From: Diphasiastrum complanatum
Lineage: Eukaryota; Streptophyta; Lycopodiopsida; Lycopodiales; Lycopodiaceae
Direction of reading: 5' to 3'
Assembly (NCBI GenBank): GCA_029204225.1
Contig: CM055097.1
Location: 72,160,357-72,224,356, forward strand
DNA length: 64,000 bases
Position 1 is the first letter of the stretch. The number at the start of each line of letters is the position of its first letter. Made by a program: the position numbers and the translations under genes. The notes below the pieces were generated by a model. It ran no database searches, was not told the origin of the DNA, and saw nothing but the letters and a program-made list of their open reading frames with translations. Positions 21,237 to 32,102 of the stretch are shown piece by piece.

Positions 21237-21690
21237 GTTGAAGAGGGAGTGTGAGAGATTTCAACTAGTTTAGTCTAGTTTAGTCACATTTTGGTAAATT
21301 GTCAATAAGAGGCCAAACTCATTTTTGACTTAGAGATAAAATTTTTGAAGTTATGCTAGTTTAAAATACATTCAATAAACACTTTTTGAAAGTGTGGGAA
21401 AGTTCGTAGTCGAGTTTGAGAGAGATTCAAATTTGAACTTTGGGTACATTGAATCTAGATCCAAAAGTAGTAGGGTTCACATTTTGGAGGGAAAGCCAAG
21501 TGGCCAAATAGGGTTTGGAACTCTATAAAAGGATGTAACTCATGGAGAGACACATCTTCTCTCTTCTCTCTCTCATTTCATCATTATACATGGTTCTCTT
21601 TGGGTTCTACTACTCATTGGTGCACTATCTTGGTGTTATCTTGCAATCTTGTGTGTAGATTGCTCATTTATTGCTATTTTCAGTTCCACA
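21237..21690 (+). repeat. Element A polypurine tract and truncated 3' LTR
   Basis: Polypurine tract GAAGAGGGAG ends at 21249; the LTR begins TGTGAGAGATTTC at 21250. It matches the 5' LTR up to CAGTTCCACA (21690). The last 200 or so bases are missing, replaced directly by the LTR of minus-strand element B. Confidence 0.9.
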
Positions 21691-22399
21691 TGTTGAGTTT
21701 CACACGTGTGGACTGTCCACTACATGTACTTGTGATCTCCTAAGGGTGTAGATGCACCAAGATCAAGACTAGATTGAGATTCAAAATTTATCATTGAATC
21801 TATGCCAAAAATACACTACTGCATGCATTCAATCACTTCCAACTCTAACTCACACGTGTAAGAAGTATTCAAAAAATAATCTAAGTAAAGTGATAAAAAA
21901 CATCATGAGCTCTCGGGTAGAGAGAGAAAGCTAGAAATCCAATAACTCACAAAATTCATGAAATCACCAAATCAATTAGATCCAAAATGAGGAGTACAAT
22001 GATACTACTAGATCCACAAGCTACCACTATGCTTAACTATGATTGGACCATATTTTGTCACCCCTTGATCCTATTGGATCATTGATCCATGCACCTCTTA
22101 ATTCATTGGACTATATTCAAGCACACCTCAATTTCCTATTGGACCTCAGAAGGTTCCACCTCTAAATCCTATTGGACCTCTTGGAATTCATTAAACAAAA
22201 GCTTTACACTTGTCTACACTCTAATTGGCACGCGTTTAGCCTCTAACTCTATTTTGGCTCAATAGTGGCATTACAAGTGGAAATGCATAATTTGCCATCC
22301 ATGCCAAATTTATTCCTATCAACATCCTACACCTAGATGCTTGATGTAAAAAACATAAGACCCCTATATCTAACATAGATAATCTTTTTCAATTCTTCA
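21691..22399 (-). repeat. Element B 3' LTR
   Basis: 709-bp LTR (minus-strand TGAAGAATTG...CAACA) paired with 27157-27891. A polypurine tract (minus TTTAGGAGGAGTG, plus 22400-22412) marks it as the 3' LTR. It includes the palindrome CACACGTGTGG and several GAACTTC-free, CTATTGGA-rich phrases. It lacks a roughly 26-bp insertion present in the 5' LTR. Confidence 0.9.
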
Positions 22400-22419
22400 C
22401 ACTCCTCCTAAAAAATTAT

Positions 22420-23871
22420 CTATGAAGATTTGAGCATTGATCTTGATATAACTCCAAGATTAGATCTATGCTTGATGAAAGCACTTTTGCTCAAAGGCTT
22501 GGTAAGTAGATCGGCAATACAAGTGGATGAGTTGACATGCTGCAAATAGATTTCACCTCCAATAAGCTTTTCTCTCACAAAATGGTGTGCCACTTCTATG
22601 TGCTTGCTTCTTGCATGAAATATGGGATTATTGGCAAGAGCTTGGGCCGAGATGTTATCACACTTGATCATTGGTAGATCATCCTCCTTGATGCACTTTA
22701 GCTCCATTAATAACCTCTTGATCCAAAGCACTTCTTTGGTAGTTGTAGTGAGTGCTTTGTACTCGGCCTCACATGAAGAGAGAGATATAGTATCTTGCTT
22801 TTTGGAAAGCCAAGATATAAGATTGCCTCCAAGAAAGATAGTGCATGCACTAATAGACTTTCGATCCATCTTGTCACTTGCAAAGTCTGAATCCGAGTAG
22901 CCAATAATGGATAGATCGTCACTTTTATAGAGAAGACCATAATCACAAGATGAAAATACATATCTTAAAATCCTCTTGGCCATCTTCCAATGATGGATCT
23001 TAGGATCTTGCATAAATTGACTCAATTTGTGCACACAAAAACTTAGATCGGGCCTAGTAATTGTAAGCCAAATCAAGGAGCCTACAAGACTCCTAAAAAG
23101 TGTAATGTCCTCAAAGGATATTTCATCACCTTTATTAGGATCTTTTACAATTTGCTCCATTGGTGTATCTATGCTCTTAGAATTTTCCATATGGAATTTT
23201 TTCAACATAGAGTGAGCATATCTAGATTGGCATATAAAGACATGATTTTCATAAAAATCAATTTCTAGGCCTAGGATGTAATGCATGTCTCCTAGATCTT
23301 GCATTTTAAACTCACATCCAAGTGCTAGCTTGGCTTCATCAACTAGCTTGATACAACTTCCACAAAGAATAATGTCATCAACATAAATTAGAAGAATGAC
23401 AATATTGCTATCAACTAACTTTAGATACATGGAAGGATCATAGTCACTAAGAGTAAATCCTAGTGAAATAAGAAAAGAGTTAAGTCGTGAATACCATGAT
23501 CTTGGTGCTTTCTTGAGTCCATAAAGACTTTTGAAGAGCAAGCACACTTTGGACTCATCCTTGATGAATCCTTGAGGTTGTTCCATATAGATCTCCTCCT
23601 CAAGATAACCATTTAGAAAAGCATTGGATAAATCTAATTGGAACACCTTCCACTTGAAAAAACAAGCAAGAGAAATAAGAATTCTTATTGTCACCATCTT
23701 TGCAAGGGGTGCAAAGGTCTCCTCATAATCAAGACCATGGATTTGAGCAAATCCTTTGGCACATAATCTTGCTTTATGCTTGTTGATGGTGCCATCATGA
23801 TTGAACTTGATCCGAAATACCCACTTGCAACCAATCACATGCTTGTTGGATGGAGGATCCACGACTCCCAA
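22420..23871 (-). CDS. Element B reverse transcriptase and RNase H
   Basis: 483-codon frame, the best preserved pol part in the window. The copia RT starts with CKWVFRIKFNHDGTINKHKARL, then FQLDLSNAFLNGYLEEEIY. The catalytic YVDD lies in LLIYVDDIILCGS near residue 168. The linker and RNase H follow with GYSDSDFASDKMDRKSIS (Asp), LSSCEAEYKAL (Glu) and IKCDNISAQALANNPIFHARSKHIE (Asp). The C-terminus IADLLTKPLSKSAF is complete. All RT and RNase H catalytic residues look intact. It overlaps the upstream ORF (23835-24362) in a different frame, so the full polyprotein is interrupted by frameshifts. Confidence 0.92.
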   Translation of the reverse strand: MGVVDPPSNKHVIGCKWVFRIKFNHDGTINKHKARLCAKGFAQIHGLDYEETFAPLAKMVTIRILISLACFFKWKVFQLDLSNAFLNGYLEEEIYMEQPQGFIKDESKVCLLFKSLYGLKKAPRSWYSRLNSFLISLGFTLSDYDPSMYLKLVDSNIVILLIYVDDIILCGSCIKLVDEAKLALGCEFKMQDLGDMHYILGLEIDFYENHVFICQSRYAHSMLKKFHMENSKSIDTPMEQIVKDPNKGDEISFEDITLFRSLVGSLIWLTITRPDLSFCVHKLSQFMQDPKIHHWKMAKRILRYVFSSCDYGLLYKSDDLSIIGYSDSDFASDKMDRKSISACTIFLGGNLISWLSKKQDTISLSSCEAEYKALTTTTKEVLWIKRLLMELKCIKEDDLPMIKCDNISAQALANNPIFHARSKHIEVAHHFVREKLIGGEIYLQHVNSSTCIADLLTKPLSKSAFIKHRSNLGVISRSMLKSS

Positions 23872-24811
23872 GTATTGTTGGTGATCAATGCATCATACTC
23901 TTGCTTCATGGCATCATACCACTCCTTGGTATTGAGTGCCTCTTGTACATTCTTTGGCTCTTCATGAGAGACATAAAAAACATAATTAGTGGAATCAAGA
24001 TCCACTTGTTTGCCTTTGTCATCATATGAGAGCCTCTTAGGCTCGGATCTATCTCTCATGGATCTTCTTGGTGAGAAAATCCGAGGAGAGTCTTCTTCAA
24101 ATCTCGACCCCATCACATCATAATTGTCTTCAAGATCAATAATTGATGATGCATCCATAGATTTCTTGATCTCGGCCTCTTCAAAAGATGAGTGTTGATC
24201 TTCATGAAAGACAACATCTCTACTTTCAATAACTTGAGAAGTAGAGAGTATAAAGACTCTATAGGCCTTCTTGGTGGATGAGTATCCAGCCATGATCCCT
24301 TTGCATGCACTGGATCTTCCTTCTTCCTTGTTTCCAAGGGAATATGGACAAAGCATAAGCATCCAAAAACTCTAAGGTGATCAACCTTAGGCTTCTTTAA
24401 AAATAAGATTTCATTTGTTGACTTTCCTCCAAGAGCTATATGTGGGAGCCTATTGCAAAGATAATTTGCACAATTAATGGCTTCTCCCCAAAAATCTTTG
24501 GGCAAAGATGCCTCAATTCTCATAGATTTTGCACATTCACATAGAGATATATTCTTTCTCTCGGCCACTCCATTTTGAGATGGAGAGTAGGCACAAGAAA
24601 ACTCTCTTTTAATGCCTTCAAGCTCACAAAAATCTTGAAATTTATTGGAGATATATTCACCACCTCCATCACTTCTAAGAGCTTTAATCTTGAATGAGTG
24701 CTTCTCTACATAGGCTTTGAAAATAAGGAAATGATCAAACACCATAGATTTAGAAGCAAGAAGATATATCCAAGTGAATATTGTGTAATCATCAAGAAAG
24801 TAACAAAACAA
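23835..24811 (-). pseudogene. Element B integrase, frameshifted
   Basis: Two overlapping frames (24113-24811 and 23835-24362) together encode the copia integrase core and its C-terminal linker. DDYTIFTWIYLL, LRSDGGGEYIS (second Asp) and SPSQNGVAERKN (Glu) define the catalytic core. KAYRVFILSTSQVIESRDVVF marks the C-terminal domain, and NVQEALNTKEWYDAMKQEYDAL leads into RT. The first catalytic Asp (HSDVHS) lies in the preceding frame (24706-25818). At least two frameshifts break continuity, so integrase is probably not made. Confidence 0.88.
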
Positions 24812-25818
24812 GTGGCTCTTCCCTTGCTTGTAGTTGATGAGGAATGCACATCCGAGTGGATTAAGTCCAAAGGATGCTTGTTTTTTATAGAAGATCTTGT
24901 AAATGGCTTTTTGTGAGATTTAGCAATAGTAGAAGCCTCACAAGGCTTGATCTTCTTGGAGAGTGACTTTGGCAAGCCAATAGCTTTGGCTTCTTTAATC
25001 ATAGAGAGCATGGATTTGTAGTTCTGATGTCCCAACCTCCTATGCCATAATTCCTCCATAGAGAGCTTGTCCACAAGAGCAACATTACAAGAATTCACAT
25101 ACTCATTTGGATCTAGTTTATAGATGCCACCAAATCTAGATCCTAATGCAAGTATCTCATCATTCTTCTTGATAGTGCAAGTATCAACATTGAATTTTAC
25201 ATCAAGGCCATTATCAAGCAATTGGCTAACACTAATAAGATTCTTGGTAAGCTTAGGTACATAAAGAACTTTAGAGAGAGAAAGAACTTTAGAGGATGCA
25301 AGCTTCAAGGGAATGTTCCCTATGCCTTCAATAGGACACTCAAAATCATTTGCAGTGTATATTGATTTCTTCACTCCATCATAAGGTGCAATAGAAGAGA
25401 AAGAGTCCTTGGAGCTACACATATGTGAAGAGACTACACTATCAATATACCATAGGCCATTCTTCTTGAAAGGAGTAGATGAGAAAATAGAGACCATAAG
25501 AGATCCCTCTCCATCACTTGCAATAGTGTCTTCCTTCTCATTGGTAATGTTGGCTTGCTTGAGTTGATTCTTCTTCTTGAAGCAATTGGTGACATAATGA
25601 CCTTTCTTGCCACAATAAAAGCGCTTGATCTTCTTCTTCTTGGGCTTGGATGATGAAGCATTAGAGGAATCATCTTTCTCCTCATCTTTGTCTTTGGATT
25701 TGACTTTTTCCTTGCTTGAGGATTGTTGATGTTGGTTCTTGCTCCTCCCTTTGCGCTTATCCTTGGCAAAGAGAGCTTTGCCATCATTATGAGTGAGAGA
25801 AAGCTTGTCCATCCTCAA
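24706..25818 (-). pseudogene. Element B nucleocapsid/protease/pre-integrase with lost key residues
   Basis: 370-codon frame with a Lys/Ser/Asp-rich stretch, a zinc knuckle, protease and pre-integrase zinc segment. Three catalytic or metal-binding residues are changed. The knuckle reads RFYCGKKGHYVTNC, with Arg for the first Cys. The protease motif is IDSVVSSHMC instead of IDSGASSHM, losing the glycine beside the catalytic Asp. The HHCC segment reads HRRLGHQN...PCEAS, with Ser for the last Cys. It overlaps gag by 4 bp. Protein processing and packaging would be impaired even without the frameshifts. Confidence 0.85.
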
Positions 25819-26399
25819 GAGCTTGTACTCTTGTCTTGATATTTTGAAATTAACACACTTTGGAGAGCCTCCAAACTTGGTAGCTCCTCCTTAATGGCAG
25901 AGGATTGGACAAGGTTATCAAATTCACTTCTCAAGCCATTGAGAATGACTTGAACTAGCTCATTTTGATTGATGGAATCACCAATACAAGCAAGTTCTCT
26001 ATGAATATCTTTTACTCTCAAAACATAACTAGATGCACTCTCATCACTCTTTTGGCTACTTTGAAAGATTTGATTCCTCAGAGTGAGAAGCCTAGAGGTA
26101 TTCTTAGCCTCATAGATAGCCTTGAGACAATCCCAAGCTTCTTTGGCTGTTGTACAAGTACCTATCTCCCTCAATATCTCATTAGAGACATTCATCTTAA
26201 TGTAGTGGAGAGCCATCTTGGCTCTTTTTTTGTATTTTTGAACCTCTTGAAGAACTTGTGGTTCTTCTTCAAGGCCAAGAGCTATGTCCATCACGTCTTG
26301 AAGGATCAAGATGGACTCCATCCTCATTTTCCAAATTGAATAGTTTGAAGTGGTCAATCTTTCACTTGGTTCCAGCAAGGATGAACCCATTGAAGACAT
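25815..26399 (-). CDS. Element B gag (capsid region)
   Basis: 194-codon frame that starts the copia polyprotein: LTTSNYSIWKMRMESIL, YKKRAKMALHYIKMNV, AKEAWDCLKAIYEAKNTSRL and LVQVILNGLRSEFDNLV. It is a close relative of the element A gag, with the same motif order and spacing, so the two elements share a common copia lineage despite different LTRs. It is broken from the nucleocapsid part by a frameshift at about 25815. Confidence 0.88.
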   Translation of the reverse strand: MSSMGSSLLEPSERLTTSNYSIWKMRMESILILQDVMDIALGLEEEPQVLQEVQKYKKRAKMALHYIKMNVSNEILREIGTCTTAKEAWDCLKAIYEAKNTSRLLTLRNQIFQSSQKSDESASSYVLRVKDIHRELACIGDSINQNELVQVILNGLRSEFDNLVQSSAIKEELPSLEALQSVLISKYQDKSTSS

Positions 26400-27142
26400 T
26401 TGAAGTGAAGAAAACTCAAATGATGATCAATAAATGGTGCTACACACTCTCAATAGGATCCAATAATAGAGTACTATCTCCTCCTATGAAAGATCTTGCA
26501 ACTATTTGTGAATTGATTCTTTCTAGCTACACAAATCTCTCTAACACAAGATCTATTTCACATCAAATGATGGAGTATAGGCAAAGTTAGGATCAAACAC
26601 TCTTATCATGTGTGAAGTACTCTAAGAAACCAAATTTGACTTAAATACAATGATATTGCATGAAACAAAATGGCTAAGATCTCAAAACAGTGCCTAGATC
26701 ACATATAGATGAGATTGGCAAGCATACAACTGTGATTTTGGATCAACCAAGCAATCTCTTGACCAAACCAAATGTGTCCACCCAGGTCTAGGTGCCCTAC
26801 CTAACCCTCTTCAAAAGCTTATAGCTTTTGATTGTCTCAACCAAATGGAATGAAACTGATTGTATCAGAAACTAGACAAAAAATAGCTTCAAAACAAGCT
26901 ATCAAGCAAGATAAATGGATCAAACATGAGAGAGAACTTCCAAACTGAAATTGGATGTTCCTCACACGTGTCTGAGAACCTGTTCCGTACAGTACCAGGT
27001 CAAATCCAATCAATGTTCTTTTGATCTCTTTTGATCCAAGATTGAACGAGATAGCTAGGAAAATGGGCCTTGACAACTTCTAGCTCAAGATTGATGAAAT
27101 TTTTTTCACTTAGATGGATCAAAATGCATGGTAACCTTAGGT
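26400..27142 (-). other. Element B untranslated leader
   Basis: No gene; this is the sequence between PBS and gag of element B. Short frames on either strand are without motifs. Confidence 0.7.
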
Positions 27143-27156
27143 AGGCTCTGATACCA
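27143..27156 (-). other. Primer-binding site, element B
   Basis: The minus strand reads TGGTATCAGAGCCT directly after the LTR end, the copia initiator-Met tRNA site. Confidence 0.9.
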
Positions 27157-27891
27157 TGTTGAATTTCACACGTGTGAACTGTCCACTACATGTACTTGTG
27201 ATCTCCTAAGGTGTGTAGATGCACCAAGATCAAGACTAGATTGAGATTGAAAATCTATCTTTGAATCTATGGCAAAAACACACTACTACATGCATTCAAT
27301 CACTTCCAACTCTAACTCACACGTGTGAAAAGTATTCAAAAAATAATCTAAGTAAAAACAAGCTGCTCTCCTTGGGTAGAGAGAGAAAAAACATCATGAG
27401 CTCTCGGGTAGAGAGAGAAAGCTAGAAATCCAATAACTCACAAAATCCATGAAATCACCAAATCAATTAGATCCAAAATGAGGAGTACAATGATACTAGT
27501 AGATCCATGAGCTACCACTATGCTTAACTATGATTGGACCATATTTTGTCACCTCTTGATCCTATTGGATCATTGCTCTATGCACCTCTTAATTCTATTG
27601 GACTATATTCAAGCACACCTCAATTTCCTATTGGACCTCACAAGGTTCCACCTCTAAATCCTATTGGACCTCTTGGAATTCATTAAACAAAAGCTTTACA
27701 CTTGTCTACACTCTAATTGGCATGTGTTTAGCCTCTTACTCTATTTTGGCTCAATAGTTGCATTACAAGTGGAAATGCATAATTTGCCATCTATGCCAAA
27801 TTTATTCCTATCAACATCCTACACCTAGATGCTTGATGTAAAAAACATAAGACCCCTATATCTAACATAGATAATCTTTTTCAATTCTTCA
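27157..27891 (-). repeat. Element B 5' LTR
   Basis: 735-bp partner of 21691-22399, nearly identical except for an extra segment near 27355-27385 that partly repeats TGGGTAGAGAGAGAAA. The sequence outside it (27892 onward) belongs to copia fragment C2, whereas the far flank of the other LTR is element A. The 5-bp flanks differ, so no target-site duplication is seen. Confidence 0.9.
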
Positions 27892-29109
27892 GCAGAGATC
27901 TGATTGAAAGCTTGATTAACCCTAAACACTCTAATATTTTTGAGTAATGGCTTTGATCATGTCCACACCTGATATGGTGTCTTGCCATTCAGGGCCTTTG
28001 TAATGGATCAAATTTGTAGATAGGCGGTTGTAGTAACAACCTCTATCCATAATTATTTTGGAAGAGAGGCATGGGCCAGCATGCTCTTTGCACTTGCAAT
28101 GAGTGTCTAATTCTTCCTTTGGGCTACACCATTGGACTGAGGTGAGTAGCTGGCTGTGGATTGTTGTAGGTGTATGGCCTTGCATAAAGCTTTGAACTCG
28201 GTGGAGATAAATACTCTCCCTTCATCAGAACATAGAGCTTTGATTCTTCTTTGGGTTGAATTTTCTGTTGATGTTTTGAACTGCTTGAAGAACTTGAACG
28301 TATCGGATTTTTTCTTTAGAAAATAAGTTGCAGTCCTCTGAGAGAAGTCATAAATAAAAGTCAGTAAATAGACAGCTGCCCTTGTGGAAATGGTCTGCAT
28401 AGGGCCACAAATGTCGATGTGTACAAGATCTAGCTAGAAGTATGGACGATATCGAAAATGGAGGGACTTCTAGCATGCTTGCTGATTACACACCTTTTAC
28501 ATGGAGTATCGAAATTGCTAATTGTGGGCAGATCTTGTACAAAACTTTGTTTTGACATTTGTTGACTACATTTGGATTTGAGGTGGCCTAATCTGAAATG
28601 CCAAAGCATATCAGTCGATTCAGAAGTGGTTGCATAAAGAGCTTCACAAATAAAAGGATTGTAGTGGCTGATTTTGCAAAGATTGCCACTCCTTTTTTTG
28701 AAAGCTAGAGCTTTTCAAGATTTGTCCAAGATTTGTCAAAAATGGTGCAGCCATTTGTGTCAAATTCTACCCTCCGATCCAGATGATACACATGAACTTG
28801 ACAAAGCATTCAAGAGACAGAAGAAACTAATAGAAGGTACTGATGGCAGCCAAAAATAACAGCAAACAAGGTGCCTAATAGCACCTACCACGTCTGGAAA
28901 CCTCTTAAAATCATGCACAAAAGCTTGACGACAATATACTGCTCCCAATGGAGGAAGGAATAATGAAAACAAGTTTTTTTCCATAAATTTTGAGTACACC
29001 TATCCTATCCAACTTGCCACATCAAAATTAGCTAGTTTCCAAAAACTTGCTAATTTGGGCTTAGTTTTGGATCAACCCCATCAAATCTTCATAAATCCTC
29101 TTGTACTTG
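27892..29109 (-). pseudogene. Copia fragment C2 (integrase and 5' region)
   Basis: Paralogue of C1. 28107-28400 carries an integrase core with ALCSDEGRVFISTEF and SPQSNGVAQRKN, where the catalytic Glu of the usual NGVAERKN is Gln. Other parts are out of frame. 28784-28980 repeats the unexplained block of C1. From 28981 to 29109 is leader sequence with no ORF. Confidence 0.8.
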
Positions 29110-29950
29110 GCTCTGATACCATGTGGAAAATTTGCAAAATTGGACCAAGAATGGATCATAAAATGATCCACAAGAGTGATTGAATGTTAAATACAATTTA
29201 TCTATCAATCTACACAAGATTCAGATCAATCTAGATCAAATTTAGATGAGAAAATCTAAGAAGAACAATCATAAATGAAAGGGAATTGTACTTGCTGGTT
29301 TCGCAAGTGTGAAAACATGTCAGAGTACGGACTCCAGCCTGAAATCAAAGTACAATATGATAGGAACTCAAAACTATCAAGAAAAATCAAGACAAATGAT
29401 GAAATTGACAAGAATTGCCTCCAAAACCAAGATTGGTGTTGCTTCTATTATTATGGCCAAATGTGGCTGTATATATACAAAAAGTGGGAGCTCGTGGTAC
29501 TGATCATCCCTCTAATCTCACATGTGTGAGGGTGCTTTGTCATGTGATGATTCATCATGCAAATTGACACTTGGACAAAACCTTCTATTTTGAGCACTTT
29601 TGGTCCATTTTTCTTCTATGTAGAAAACTAGGAAAAACTCTTCTAGAAGTGCAAATTCGACTTCCTCATCTTATTCCACATGTGTGAGTAGACCTCTACA
29701 CCTAGGATTTGACACCTAATCTCATGATGTGGCTTCATGCAATCTCTAGATTGATGCCATGTGACATATGACTAAAAAACATGATTTTGGCCTTTTTAGC
29801 CAATAGAACTTGATTTAAACTATATGTACAAGCTATATGATTGTACTACATAAAAAGTACATTTATTTCACACGTGGAAACAGGCTCCACACATGTGTAA
29901 TCATCCTATATAGCCTTGACCAAGCATGATTTTTGCATTTTTCACAAGAC
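29110..29950 (-). repeat. PBS and 5' LTR 'F' of C2
   Basis: The minus strand reads TGGTATCAGAGCC at 29110-29121. The LTR begins on the plus strand at 29122 (TGTGGAAAATTTGC). It holds the CACATGTGTGAG palindromes and a TTTCACACGTGGAAACAGGCT block that is shared with the LTR at 37505-38352, so the two are related families. The distal end is approximate. Confidence 0.65.
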
Positions 29951-30135
29951 CAAGGCTATGAAAAACAAACATGTCGAAAAACCATAGAAATTGAAAATAA
30001 ATGAATAATAACTTGAATTAATAGCAAGAAAACAAACAAGTAAGAACAACCATAGAAAAATGTAAATATATTTCTATAAAAAATTTCTGTACATGTGTCT
30101 CATCCACATCAAGTGAGACCAACTTTTTATAAGTA

Positions 30136-32037
30136 TCAACTATCTATGATCTCTAAATTCATTTCTCCAGCTGGAAGTAGCTTGGGTGGAGAACACTCTG
30201 CCACTGCAACTGGATATGAATATTCGATCACAAGCTTTATGGTCTCCTGCCTAAAGTGCATTATCTCTATTGGGGAGACTTTCGGACATTTAAACTGAAA
30301 AAAACATAAACACAATTAAATGTTATTAATCAAAGATTGGTTATTAGGAATTTGATTATGAAACAAAAAAACAAAAACACAATTTAATGTTATTAATTGA
30401 AGATTACCTCTTCCAGTTTAGGAGGTTCATCTTATAGTGCAAGCCAATTGAAAAAGTGTTTGGCATTGCATACCGTATACCAACCACAGCTGATAGAATC
30501 AACCTGCTGGGAGGACTGCAGTATCCAATATAAATGAAAGTTAGTAACAAAATTTTAACATTATGACATATCAGATCAACACGCAGGATGTTATAATAAA
30601 ATCTACAACGAAAACAAGCGCGCGTCGAACCGATATCCAAAAACTATTGTTTGAATATCGGAATCAGCGCACACGATATAAAAAGAAACCAAACAATAAC
30701 TACAAGGGCGCGTCAAACCGATATTGATAAATTTTTACCTCTGCATCAACCATTTTCAGTTTTGTATATGCTATTGCATGTGGTATTGGAAAGAGTTCCA
30801 GTATTTTCTGGATATGGCTCCTGGCAATTTTGTGTGTGTGTGTAATAGAGTTCATCTTTAAACAAACTGGATTACACACACCCTCATCATTGACATATAA
30901 GGACAACACATATAAGCTCCAATGATCACTGCAATCAGAAAACAATAAATTTATGAGAACCAATGTGAAATCAAAATTCATATAAAAAATTCAACTTAAT
31001 AAAATCTGAAAAAAATATACTTATTTTGTTATGTATGAGAGCACAAGAATTGGAGTCCCCAGTCTGACGTATTGGATCGTGCAAACTTTTGAAATCAAAA
31101 AAATCAAATGCAGCCATGAATTGAAGGAGAAACAATGCTACATCTATAAACAATGGGGTCTGGAAAAACTCCATCCAGTACTGATTGCCCCACCTCCTAC
31201 ATTGTCACCTAGCATTTTATCCCTACTTTCTAATTCACCTGTATCTAATTTAGAAAGGGGAAGACCAGCATTGGTCTTAGGCATCTTAAAACTGTATTGA
31301 GGACCTAAAGCTTTAAGACATGTGTTTAACAATTGGTCATATTGTACATATTGAGGAATATTTACAAAGGCAAGTGCAGGGGGGTGAAGGAAGTAATATA
31401 GATAAACCACAAAAAGAATTGTCATTCAAAATTGATTCTACTTTTACATTTACAAAATCATCTAAATCATTTCCTAGAACAGGAGGTGGGGAACTAATAT
31501 TTGTGGGGTAGGAGGAGACTGAGATTTTGAAGGAGGAGGAGATTTATTAGGAGAGGAAGATTTAGTAGGAGAAGATAAAGATGGAGTTCTGGGAGGAGAA
31601 GAAGGAGACTTAGGAGGAGACTTGGGAGGAGATTGCCTAGTAGATAGAATCTCATCTAGAGGAGATGGCCTTGAAAAATCCCTCGCTTTATTAGGAGGGT
31701 CATGAGACCTCCTCTTCTTTGAAATACTCCCGCTCTGTACTCGAAAAACAAGCCGAGATGGTTGAGATTGCTTTCGTTTTCTCTTCTCTGAATCTTGTTT
31801 TGGAGGAGAGGAAGGAGCAGGTCTAAAGTACTCTGCAAATTTGTCATATGTGTCTCGTAGCCTGAACACAATGTTGAAATCCCTGGGCATGATGGTCACC
31901 CTCTTAGCATGGACAACTGCAACAATAGTATTTGAAAAAAATTTCACTTGGAAATCCTCACATGCAGTGTGTAGCGCCTCTATTGCCGTTACAGAATATC
32001 CTTGAGCCAGGGTGGGTCTCTTATTCTGCCCCTTGTC
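30136..32037 (-). pseudogene. Histone H3-like / Ulp1 cysteine protease fusion gene
   Basis: Exons on the minus strand are 32037-31021, 30928-30739, 30515-30408 and 30294-30136, with AG/GT borders. The first begins with a histone H3 C-terminal half: AIEALHTACEDF, then AVVHAKRVTIMPRDF and RLRD, matching H3 helices 2 and 3. A Lys/Pro/Ser-rich linker (KRKRKQ, SPPKSPPKS) follows. The next exons give a Ulp1/C48 protease: DHWSLYVLSL (catalytic His), KMNSITHTHK (Asn where Asp is usual) and QQVDSISCGWYTV (Gln and Cys). The last 53 codons are open to a TGA at 30138-30136. Breaks: two apparently compensating 1-nt slips at C-runs near 31500 and 31387, a third slip near 31160 and one TAA in the third exon. 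H3 helix 1 is not found; a foldback element lies just upstream. Domain calls are firm; the single-protein model is inference. Confidence 0.7.
30567..30726. repeat. Four F/R motifs in the protease-gene intron
   Basis: Alternating motifs: F at 30567 (ATATCAGATCAACACGC), R at 30617 (GCGCGTCGAACCGATATC), F at 30653 (AATATCGGAATCAGCGC), R at 30706 (GCGCGTCAAACCGATATTG). F-to-R distances are 50 and 53 bp, the same geometry as at 13.5 and 33-35 kb. They occupy the intron between 30516 and 30738. Confidence 0.85.
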
Positions 32038-32102
32038 CTAGGAGGAGGTAGTGGTGGACGAGGCGGTGGTGGTGCATTTCCCTGACCTCTTCCAATGATT
32101 AA

